Assembly (NCBI GenBank): GCA_001724265.1
Contig: MEDY01000040.1
Span: forward strand, 52,898 to 116,897
Length of the DNA: 64,000 bases
Origin: Rhizaria sp. SCN 62-66
Lineage: Eukaryota; Rhizaria, unplaced
Reading direction: 5' to 3'
The translations under genes and the position numbers were made by a program. The notes below the pieces were generated by a model that saw nothing but the letters and a program-made list of their open reading frames with translations, ran no database searches and was not told the origin of the DNA. Positions within the stretch are counted from its first letter, which is position 1; each line of letters opens with the position of its first letter. Of this stretch, positions 34,961 through 46,900 are shown piece after piece.

Positions 34961-37900
34961 ATGCAGCCCGGATTTGGCATTGCGCCAGGCACCACACGCG
35001 ACGGCGATAGGTCTGCTAAAGGTACTGTGTTCAGCTCTACAGCGTCCCCTGTCGTGCCACCCCGCTCAAACTCAACCTCCGCCTCCGCAGCAACTCCTTC
35101 AAGCTCAGCCTCTGCCTCTGCGTCCGACCGCGCCCCTGCGTCGAACCCGCCCGCAGCGAGTGCCGATGGCGGCCCTGCGCGTAGCCCCGGTTCCCGCGCC
35201 GCCCCGCCTCTGACCGGCGCTGGCGTCTACGGCCCCGCTTCACCAAGCACTGCCACTCGCAACACGACCCCACGCAGCCCGCACTCCTCAGCAGGCTACG
35301 CGGACGTTCCAGACATGCCTGCGAGTGTGAGCTCGAGCTTGAGCGCTAGAAAAAGCAGTGCTGTGGACTTCATGTCCCCGCTGGCGGCGCTGCGGCTGCA
35401 TGACAGCCAGCTGCCGGCTCCCGTCCTCACTGCAGGCACACCGCACAATAATAGTCCCTATCACCAGCTCGCGCTCGGCGGGGGCATGGCGAATCACTCA
35501 CGTCTCGGCGTTGGTGTTGGCGCGTCATTTGCCGACAGCAATTGCCCGGGCAGTGTCAGTACCTCTGCCAATTGCCCGGGCAGTCCGAGTACCTCTGCCG
35601 CCTCTGCCGCTGCCACGGCTGCCTCTGCCTCTGTCTCTGCCTCTGCGAGGGGTGGGACACCGCGCTCTCCTCAGTCGTCGCTTAGCGCGCCTTACACGCC
35701 CGCGCTGTCCGTCTCCCCCTCGGTCGCCACGTCGACGTCCTTACCCGGGCCCGAGGTACTTACACATGGGGCACTTACATCCGGCGGGTCTAGCCGGCTG
35801 CGGACTCCGTCGGCGCAGCTGGCGTCGCTGCCGCAGCCCACGGTCACGCCCTCAGTCACGCCGTCGCACCACAGTGCGAGTAGGAGTAGGGTGACATTCG
35901 CCGACACTATGAGCGTGAAAAACAATAACAACAACAACGACAACAGCTTAGATGGCAATTTCGCGAGTAAAAGTAGGAGCGACAACAATGTGGATACTGT
36001 CGGTGGCTCTCTGAGAAAGAGCAGCAGCTATAGTCAAAGCGTGACTGTTTTCCACGACTTTGTCGCTGAGGACCACGACGATGAAGAGGAGCATAGTGAT
36101 GAGAGTGAGAGAGTTAAGACTCACGAGTTCTATCGTTCCGGCGCCACAAGTACCACGAGTACAGCGAGTACTGGAGCGGCGTTGTCGTCTCGCACGAGCT
36201 TGACGGATGCGGGCGTACAGGTGAGCAGTGTCAGCAGCAGCGACATTGTGATCGACAACGAGCAAACGCAACAGCAACAACAGCAACAACGACAGAAACA
36301 GCAACAGCAGCAGCAAAAGCAGCAACAAACGCAGCGTCAACCGTCGTTATCATCGCAGGCAGAGGCTGATGCTCAGCGCGGTTACACTTACACCTCGGGA
36401 CGCTTAGACTCCCAGTCACACTTAGTCTCCGCGACCACGAGGTACTTACCATTCGACCTGCCCTTAGATGCGTTGACTAACTCAAGCTCTCGCCCTAAGC
36501 CGGCGCTGGGCGAGGACAGTGTAAGTACCTACTTAGACCCGTTCGGCAGCGTGAGCACCGCGCAGATGTCCAAGTGCGCGTTGTTGCTCGCCCGCATCCA
36601 CGCTCTCTCTGCGCACAAACTGGGCGACGCGGTCACCGCCGCGGCCGCCGCGGCGTACTTGCCTTTCCCAGCTGCCACAAACTACAGCAACAGCAGCAGC
36701 GCCAACAACACGGCGTATGTTCTGCCGTTACCGGCAGTGGCAGAGTCGGCTGCAGACGCGGTCCCTGCTGCGCTCGCATCGCAATCGGACTCTAAATACC
36801 CCTTAGACCAGGGCTCGGACGCCCCCGCCGCCGCCGCCAAGCGCCCCCCGCCAGTGACCGTGCGCAGTCTGCTCGCGCATCCAGCACTGCTTTTTTTGGA
36901 ACCGTTGCCACACCCGACGCTGTCGCAGAGTTATCTGACGAGCAGCGACGCCGTCGCCGCTCTCACCCCCTTTTTGCCCTCCGTGAACGACTCGAATGGC
37001 TTCGGGAGCGATGGAGGAGGCAGAAATCTCGCCACCTGCGGGCTTTTATTCAACAACAACAACGCGAGCTTTAGCAATGCCAGCAGCAACAGCAGCAGCA
37101 ACGAATCGCACTGCAGCCTCCCTGGCGGCGGCGGCGGCAGTCTGCACCACTCATTATACGGCGCCAGTGTGCACGCCTTGGGCAGCGCGGGGGGGACCAA
37201 GCGCCGCATGACCGCCGCCGCCGCTGCCGCCAGTGTCGCCGCCTCGGCCGCGGGCGCCTCGGCGATGCTCGCGCTGACTTCTGCGCCGCTCGTCACCACA
37301 AACAACAACGCCGCGCACAACGGCGGGCTCCGCACTCCGGCTGCGGCGGCTGCGGCTGCGGCGGCGGCTGCTGCGTCGGCATCGCAGGGCGGCGGCGGCG
37401 TTAGCGGGGCGCGGCGGGGGTCGCTGACCGGCCGGCGCGGCTCCCTGACCGGGATCACGCTTGACTACCCGACTCTGACCTCGCTAAGTGCGCACAGCGG
37501 ACACGGCGGCGGCGTCGCCGGGAGCGTTGCTAGTGTTGGCGGCGCCAGTCTAACCGCACACGGTTCGCATCGCTTGAACAGCGCCAACGCAAAGAACATC
37601 GCTGGCAGCTACGGCTACGGCAACTTCTACGGGTACTTCGCGAACAGAGCCTCCTCGCTCTCGACCGACGACGGCAGCGACGGCGCGCTGACTGACTGCG
37701 CACCCGCACTGCCCCTCGCCGACAAGCTCGGCCTCAGCACCGTTGCCACCCTCTTCCCCCTGTCCAGCACCTACTTCACGACGATGGCCCGCGCGGTGCG
37801 GCTGCAGGCGCTGGCGGCAGCGTTCGCGGTGACGCCGCTGCCGTTGCCGGCGGAGGTCGCCGCGGCCGTGGCCGCGACTGCGGCGGCGGCGATCGCGCTG

Positions 37901-40900
37901 ATGCGGGCGAGCGCCAAGCAGAACAGGAGCGCGAGTGCGCGTGCGAACGCGGACAAGCGCATGGGCAGCTCGCACAACACGAATGGCAATAACACGTTCA
38001 GCTCTCTGCTCGAGGGGGCCCAGGCGGGCCAGCAGGATGACGGTGAGGATGAGACGAGTCAGGGCGAGGACGCTGTCGTGAATGCGCTTGAGGTGACTGT
38101 GGCGCGTGCATACGCCACGCTCACCGCGCTGCACAACGAAGTCACGCAAATTTCGCTCTATTCTAACGCCACAAACGCAAATTCAAGCGGTTCCAACAAG
38201 AGCGCAGCGCACGAGTCAACTGCCATTCCGAAAATGCCAGTGTTTCCGCTGCCTAAGTACAGCAACCACCCTGCCTTGCTTCCGCCTCCAGAGTCGTTTT
38301 ATATGCCTGTTTACAACAGCAGCACGAGCGCGAGTTACGGCAACGACGCCAATGCAAACTTGAGTGCTGCAGTGAATAACAACGAGCATTGTGGCTGTTT
38401 CTACATCAACGACACAGCTGCACGTTTTGTGTTTACGCTGTCACCTCCACTGCAACACACTGCGTACAAGATGCTTCGTCTACAGCAGCAACAGCAACAG
38501 CAACAGCAAGGCAGCACGAACTCAATCGCGAGCATTAGCGGAGGCAACAGCTCTAGCTCGAGCTCTAGTAACGCATCTGTCCTCACAACTCCGACTCCGA
38601 AGATGCCAAGTCCTCTCAACTCGTTCTTCGTTCTTTTTTCGGAACTCGCCGTCCGTGCGGGCTTCACCCCGCTCCGGTCCTCGGCGTTCATGGTGCAGCA
38701 GCAGCAGCTCGTCCAGGCCCAACTGCGGCGCCACGCCAGCACGCTTGCGGCCATATCGCAGCTCGACCACAGCAACAGCGTCGCGGACCTCAGCAAAGTC
38801 GTCGCCGCAGTCAGTCCCCAAGTCGGTCCCCCTTGTGTCGCCTTCAGCCCCAGCCGCCGCGGTGACCGTGGGCAGCAGGGTGACCGTGAGCAGCAGCGAC
38901 AGATGGCCGCTGTGTCGGCCGCCGCCGCCACAGCCGCCGTCGCCGTCGCCGTCGCCGCCGCCGTCGTCGGCACCCACCCTCTCCCTTTTACAGTCAGAGC
39001 CGCGGGGAGGCTGGTGCCGCTGGGCCGCAATGCGCGGCGGGCGGCGCAGGTGGCGGCGGCACTTGTGGGTCCCCACACGGACACAGCGCGGGTCAGGGGC
39101 GCGGCGAATACGGGCTGTGTAAGTAACTCGGGTAATAGTCTAAGTAGCTCAGAATCTAACGGCCAGGCCGCGCGTATGCAATCGAAGGCAAGTAATGAGG
39201 ATGACGGGAATAATGACGATGACGACGAGGACGACGAGGACGAGGACTATACCGACTACCAGTATCAAAGCGAATCCCACGCCGCCGCTGCGGGCTCTCT
39301 AGCTCAAGACGGCAAGACTGGCAAACGCACCGCCACTGGCACCGCCACCGACCCCGTTCCCATTGAGGAGGAGGAAGAAGAGGAGGAAGTTGAGGTTGAC
39401 GGCGAAGAGTGGATCGTTGAGTGGCTCGGGGCAAAGAAGATCGCCACTCACGCGCTCTATTTTGTGCGCAACCAAATTGCTATTCCTCTGAACAAGCAAT
39501 CTCCCTCCGCAAGAGGCGTTGTGAGCAACAAGGCGTCAGCTGGTGAGAACAACACAAGTCTCGACGCAAATGTGACAAGCGAGCACGATACCGAGGCCGC
39601 CGATAGTGCTGTTGCTGCCGCCGCTGCTGCGATGCTTAACGGCCAATACTACCTCTTAAAGGCGGCTATTCTGTTAAGTCTAGCCGCCAACTCGGTCGCG
39701 TCTGTGCTGCCCGACGCAGTTGCCGCGGGGCTGGGGTACCTACACCCACTTCCTTTCTCAGTGGGCACTTATATCGATAGCATCAACAGCGAAATCACCG
39801 ACCCTAACAGCAGCACCACAACTGCTACTGCTACTGCTGCAGCTGCTGCGGCTGCGCTGACCTCAACGCCGACGTCTGCCGCCGACTCATTCTCACTAGG
39901 ACTGCTCTCCCCGAAGCAGCACTCGACCGTCGTCGCCGCGGCGGCCGCCGCCGCCGCCACCGCGGCCGCCGCGGCCGCCGCCGAGGCCCGTCACAGCCAG
40001 CGTTTGCGGGAGCTCCGTGCCGCCGCCAGGGCCAAGGCGCGCGCGCGGGCGGCAGCGCGCGCGCAGCGGCGGGCGAACGCGCGGAGGTACATCGCTAATA
40101 TCACCGGAATCGGGCTTGAGACGTAGTACGACCCCAATCAGTTCTACGTGCAGCACCGCAGCAGCAGCAACGCGAATCCCAGTGCTGATAAGAGCGACAA
40201 AGACAAGCAGCAGCAGCAGCCACCGGCGCAGCCACCGAGCCAGCCGGACCCGAAGCAAAACCCGACCGTTGTGTTGATGTTCTTCGCCGCGGTTGCGCTC
40301 ACGATGGCCGCTCTGCGCCGAATGAGCGCGGTGGTCAAGGCGTCGGCACTGCTTGCGATCGCGTGCACGGTGGCTGCAGCGGCCGATGTCGGAATTGTCC
40401 GCCACCGCAAGCAGCAGCAGCAGCAGAAGCAGCAGCAGTTGCAGCAACAGCGGAGAGAGCTCATGGAGACTCTCCTCGCCGCTGGCAACGGCAGCAGCAC
40501 TGGCGCTGCTCGTAAAGAGCAGGACAAGAGTCCTAGATTCCAGTTCTCACGGGGGGCTGCCAGTGGCAATGACGCGGAGGCTGGGGAGGACGAGAGGGTG
40601 GTCCATCAGTCCGTGCGGTCCATTCTCGAGGCCTCGCTGATCAAGTCGCTCTCAGAGGCCGCGACGGTGCAGTCCCGCATTGCCGCCGCAAAGGTACGGA
40701 CCCGCGTCCGGGCAGAGGCGGCGCGCGCGCGCAGGGCTCAAGGCGACGGTGCGGACGGGTCAAACAGCACTGTGGGGGATACAGATGACGACAGCTTGGA
40801 CGCGGAGCTTGATCTTGACTTAGACTTGAAGGAGGTCAGCTTCGGCACCCGGCTCTGGCGCTGGTTCCGTGCCCCTCCACAGGGCCATTTGGCCGTTTAC

Positions 40901-43900
40901 ACCGACGTCATCACGCTCACCGTCGAGCGCAACCATTCGTCGCTGCTTGCGCTGTCTCCGTTAGCGTCCAAGTTGGCGCTCAGTGCTCCTCTGGACGACG
41001 TGCTGCTGCATCTCAAGCACAACCAGCGCCAAACTGCGAATATCACCGACAGCGACAAAAGCAAGACGAACAATAATGCGGGCTCCGCCGTAACTGGTGT
41101 TTCGCTTCCAGATTTGTCGTCGGCGCGGCTACACTTCGAGTCGACGCGGCCTAACTTCCACCTCCGCGCCCGCTGGCACCGGTGCGTGCCCGCGACTCCG
41201 GCGGCGCTGGCGGCTTTACTTCCGTCCAGCTCCGTCTCCCGGTCGCTGCCCCGGCGCCGCGTGCGCGCCAGTCTGCTGCTCACGGTCACGGCCGCCGCGC
41301 TTATCGTGCTGGCGCTGCTGCCGCAGGGCGGCGTGACGGTGGTCGTCGCGGCGGGCGCCGGGGTGCGTCAGGGCCTCGTGCTGATCCGCGTCCTCGCCAT
41401 GGCCGCGATGGCCGCGCCGTACTACACGGACGCCGTGGGCGGCGCGCTCGCGTCGGTGTCGGTCGCCAAGTCGGCGCAGGCCGCCGCCGCGAACGCCGCC
41501 GCGGCCCTCAAGACCGGCAGCAGCGGCAACGCAGCCGCCGCGCACAGTGCCGCTGCCGTGTTCACGGTTGGCACGTCCGCCGACCTCACAGGCGCCGCCA
41601 CCAGTGGCAGCAGCAGCGCCAGCGCCAGCGCTAGCGCTAGAGCGGACAATCTCCGGGCGGCGGTGTACGCGGCGTGGGGCGGCTCTGCGTTGGCGACGCG
41701 GCTCAGCGCGTCGCCCACTGGCACGCTCTGGCAGGGCAGGTTCTGGCACTACGAGCGCGGCTTAGTTTTCGAGGACGGCTTGACTTTGGGCGGAGACGGG
41801 GTGTACAAGGAGCACGATGACGCAAGTGCCGCCGCGACTGTGGCTGCAACAGCAAGTGGTGAGCGTGACGTGAGGTCCAAACCGGGATCTACAATCACGA
41901 AGACGAAGTACTACTGCGTGGCTGCAGACTTGCCGCCGCCGTCCCAGTCACACTCGTCAGCAGCTATTGTTGCTGTTGTGAACAGCGACAAGTGTGGAAG
42001 TGACTGTACGGAGCACGAATCCCAGTGCTTCTCTGTGACTACAGCAGTGACGGCAGCTAGTGCCAACTCGCTGAGCAACAGTCACGGCCGCAGCCACAGT
42101 GATATGGCGGTGAATAACGACTCGCAACTTCTTGTGACGTTCCCCGCCAGCTCTACGCTCCGCGCCGCTTTCACGGCAACGGTGCACTTGGTGATCGCGG
42201 CAGTCGGCGTCGCCGTGTCGGCCATCACCCAGGTACTCGCGATCGCGGTGGCGGCGCTATGGGAGCTTGTGGGGGTACTTACACTCGGTCTAAGTACCCC
42301 GCTCGTCCGCGCAGGTGTGTTAAGCCACAACAACACAGTCGTCTCTCGGCTGACCGCCCACATCACAGCGCCCGCCTCGATCGGCCCGGATCTAAGTACC
42401 TCCTTACACCTGCCCGGCGTCGGCGGGACCACGTTCCTCAACGTCCCGCACCCGCTGTCGATCCGCATCCCGCCCTACACCGTCGGCACAGGGCTGCTCA
42501 CGGTCACGCTGCCCCCCGCGGCGGCCACAGCTGCGGCGCGAACGGCCGCCACGGGCGGTCTTCTGGCGCCGGCGTTTGGCCGCACGCTCAGGGCCATTGC
42601 GGCGGCCGCGCCTGCGGCGACGATGACGATGGCGACCCGCAAGGAAGTCGTGTTTGCCGAGCGTCACGACGACGATGACGATGACGACATAGGCTATCGT
42701 GTTGTTGGCGAGTCTGGTGACAAGGATTATGACGACGAGGAGAGCGACGATCTCCCTCTCTGCGCTCACAACGACATTGACAACATTCACGACTACTACA
42801 GTGACGGCAACTGGGACGCTGGCTCGACCACGATCTTCTCCGAGCCCTCGTTCGCGCTCAACGCGCGCTTCCTCATCGCGGCCTCCCCCGCGCCGCTGCG
42901 CGCAGTGCTGACGGCCACGGCCGCCGTCTCCGCGCTCGCGGGCGTACCGCTCACGCCCGCGCCCGTCGACGGCACCGCCACCATCGTCACCGTCACCGGT
43001 GGCGCTGGAGCTGAGGGAGCTGGGCCCGGCGCCGCGGCGCGGGCGGGCTGGGACGCGGAGGCCGAGGTGGAGGCCGAGGCGCTGGCGGAGGCGCGCGTGG
43101 CGGGCAGCTGGTGTGCCGCACCAGTGGGCAGCGGCAGGGCGCGGGCTGGCGTCACGCTGCCGCGCTGGATGCAGCAGCAACAGCAGCAACATCAGCAACA
43201 GCGGCAACAGCGGCAACGCGAACACCATTATGAGCAGCAGCATCAGATGAGTGAGTTCGAGTTTGAGCTTGAACAGCAACAGCGGCAGCACCGTCATCGT
43301 CAGCGACGCCACCGTCAGCGCACGAATCGCACCCAATATGGTGATATTGGCCACGATCGGAAGACGCATCACCATGCGAGCTTTTCGAGCGGCAGTGATC
43401 ATGGTAAGACTCATCTAAGCACTGTTTCCTGGCTGCGGTCGAAGTGGGGCATTTCAGCGCTTACACTTGCTTCTGTTGCTGGAGGGTACACGACGACGAC
43501 AGCCTCTCACCGCGGCTTAACGTCCCTCCTGCAGAGTGGCGGCCTACCTTCAAACTCTGCTCACAGTTACGGCCACGGTCAGCGGACGAAGTGTTGGGAC
43601 GCCAACGCGCGCCGCGTGCGTTACTCGGTTTCCGCTCACGCCCACGGTCACGCTCACGGTCACGCTGCCCACAGACGCAGACACCGGTATGAATGCCACT
43701 CGATGGCTCACAGGCTCAGCGCCCTCGCCGGTGGACTCAACACGCGCGGCATCGACTGGTCGCTGGAGGCGGCTTACATCATCCCCCTTGACTCGGCCCC
43801 CATCCCTCGGTCGCAGGCGCCCCCAGAGGCGGCGACAACGGTGGCGTCTTCGGTCGCGGCGGCGGCGGGCGACGGGCACTTCACATACTCACTTATCAAT

Positions 43901-46900
43901 TCGCACTCGTACTCACACGCGCAAGCGTACTTAGACGGCGACTCTGCACGGACTAGGTACTCCCACGCACAGTCGCAGTCACCGCTGCCGCTGCCGTTGA
44001 GATCGCCATCGCCGCCGCCCCGCATGCTCATGTCGTCTCCGCTCACCGGCGTGTTTGACCTGGCCGCCGTGCCCGCCATCTCAGTCGTGCGCTCGCCCGC
44101 GATCCCGGGCTCTGGCGTGCTGCCGCGCCCGCGCCGCGCGGGCCCCCGCCCCGCTGATAGTAGCAGCGACAAGGACGCCGCGCGTGCGCACGGCCGCTCG
44201 CACGCACATATTGGTGGTGGCCATAGGAAGGAGAGCTCGACGACGGTGATGACGGTGGCGGGCTCGGAAATGATTTACCAGGTATTTATAGGTCCCATCC
44301 CGCTCTGCGTGTCGGTGCCGGTGCAGCTGCCGACAAAGCGCCGTCAGCAGTCTCGTCGCATCACGGGTCGTGCCACGCACAACAATGTGTCAAATGACAC
44401 TTCCGCAATGAACGACGACAATGACGATGGTTACACTCGAGAGAGTCAAGCAGATGATGACGACGATGACAATGTCGACGAAGATGACAACGAAGAGGAA
44501 GAAGTTGCAACGAACACGTGTGGCGGGCTCGGTGCGAGCATGACGCAGCAGGCACGCGCACGCAGGCTCCTTACATGGACGACACTGAACTTTATCACGA
44601 GTCTAAGTACCATTCCGTTCACTCGCCCTCACGAGAACAGGATCGACACTCATCACGGCGCTCATGGTAACACCACTTCTTCTCGTCGTCAATTTTTTCG
44701 GAGTGTTCATAAGTCCTCGACGGATCACTCCAACGCGAAACGCACTGCTAGCGCTGCGGCCGCGACTGGTGACAATGATGACGACGACGCTGATGATGAT
44801 GACGAGGAGGATGATGATGCGAATGAGTTCGCTGCCCGCGCCGGCGTTGTCGGCACCGCCCCGCTGACTGGGCTGGCCGCCGTCGCCGAGCCCCTCACCG
44901 GCATGCACATCGGCCTCGCAGTGCGCCCGAGCACGATCGTCGTTCCTGCCGCGAAACAGCAACAGGGCGGCGCGCACGGTGAGCACGACGCCACCGGGGC
45001 CGCGAGTTCGACCGCCAGTGCGAGTGCGAGTGCAGCGGACAGCAGTGCGAGCGCTGCTGAGTTTAACAGCAACGCCGAGCACTTCCGGCACCAGCAGCAG
45101 CACGGCGAGCAGTCTCCGCTGGTTTTCGTGCCGTACGATTACCCGGCGATGCTCGACCTGCTTACGCGCGCAGGCAACGCGCTGCTGCTTTCCCCGCGCT
45201 GGCCGGCGCCGGTGACTTCGCACTCGGCCTCGTCTGACCCCAGTCGAACCGTGCCCGCGCACTTTCACCGCGAGGCACAGTCATCGTCTGCGGATACCAG
45301 TGGCCATGAGGGTACACATAGAGAGGAGTGGTGGGATGACGTGGCGTCCATCACGCGCTCCGTGCTTTCACCACTGAGCTACCGCTGCTGGGGTGGCACG
45401 TTTGCCGTGGACGATAGTACGTGGGCCTGGGAGCTGCCGTCGATCCGCTCCTATTTCCCTTCAGATGTGCCGAGCGCCGCCGCCGCTGCTAATGATGCTC
45501 ATCCGCATTCCTCACACGGCGACGCCCACAGTCACTCTGCTCACAGTCACCACTCAGCGAGCACTCACCCCCCGAACCATGCGCGCAGTCCCTCCGCGAG
45601 CAGTGCCGCCGCCCACAGCCGCTCTGCCAACGCCGCGGCTGCGGCCGCGGCCGCTCGCAACCGCGCGTCGGGCGCGCGCGAGGGCCGATGGGCGCCGGAA
45701 GTTGTTGCGCAGGGTTGCGGCATGTGGGCCGCGCTGACGCGTGTGCTGATGGGCAAGGCGGCGTTGATTGAGATCGAACGCGCTGTGTTCATCACGTCGC
45801 CGAACCCGTCGACGCACTATCTCACTCACAACAAGCGCAAGAAGGGAATGAACGATAAAACTCAATCTCAGTCTCAGCCACAGGCTCAGTCTCAGAGTCA
45901 GAGTCGGATCAGTCAAAATGCGACGACGACGACGACGACGACGGAGGTGCATTACTCTCAGTACCAGTTCGTCGGCTCTTACCTGCACTCGACGGTCCGC
46001 GCCGCCTCCGTCGCCGTCACGCGCTCGCTCCGCCGCGCGCTGCTGTCGATCGCGTCGGTGTACAGCGCGCTGCTGCCGATCATTCCGGGTCTCCCGATCA
46101 CCCACATCGCGGGCTCGCTCTCGCACACCGTCGCGCAGGAGTCTCTGCTCGCGCTCGTGCGCGGCGCCGCCGTCGCCGCCGCTGCGGTTGGCAAGGGCGG
46201 CGCCGCGCTCTTAATGGCGCTGCGCAGGCTCGCGCTCAAGTCCGCCGTCGCGGGTAAGAGGGCGGCGAAACGCTCGCTGCACGTTGCGACTGCGCTCTCG
46301 AACGCGGCGGCGCGGGTTGCCTCTGAGGTCGCGGCGGTCCACAACGATTGTGAGCAGCAGCGGACGCAGAGCGCGACCGAGGCGAATGTGGCCGCAGCAA
46401 TGGGCAAGGTTGTGCTGTGCTGGGCGCGCGCGGTTAAACATAAAGCCGGTCTGGCGTATGCGCGCGTGTTCAGAAAGTTAAGCAACTTTAGCGACGCTCA
46501 CGCGTCGCAGGGCAATGACGACGGCAAGACGAATTCAAGCCACGGCACTGGTGCAAACGTGAAGTCTAGCCGTAGCGATACAGTTGCGAGTACGGCCGCA
46601 GCGGCTGCAGCGGCCGAGGCAGAGGCTGCGGTTGTCTTAGCGTCCGCGGTGTCCGAGATCCGCTCAGCCTCGGCTCCTTTCGTCGGTACCATTGCGCCGG
46701 GCCCCATGGGCATAATTCAGACCGTGGTTTTGACGCTCGGTATGGTCAGTGGCGGAATCGTGGGCACCGCTATGGTCGTCATCCTACCGCTTTATGCGCT
46801 CTTCCAGTTCATGTACGTGCTAAATTTATCGCCGCAATCATAATCTACTTATAAATTAACGCAAGTCTTTCCCCGTATTCGTAATGATATCATTTTATGT

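Noticed and set aside
40123-40153. Mini-intron (GTAG...GTGCAG) that would remove the TAG of the giant gene
   Set aside because: 31 nt, GC-rich and not a multiple of three; it would shift the frame, and its donor is unlike every other donor here.
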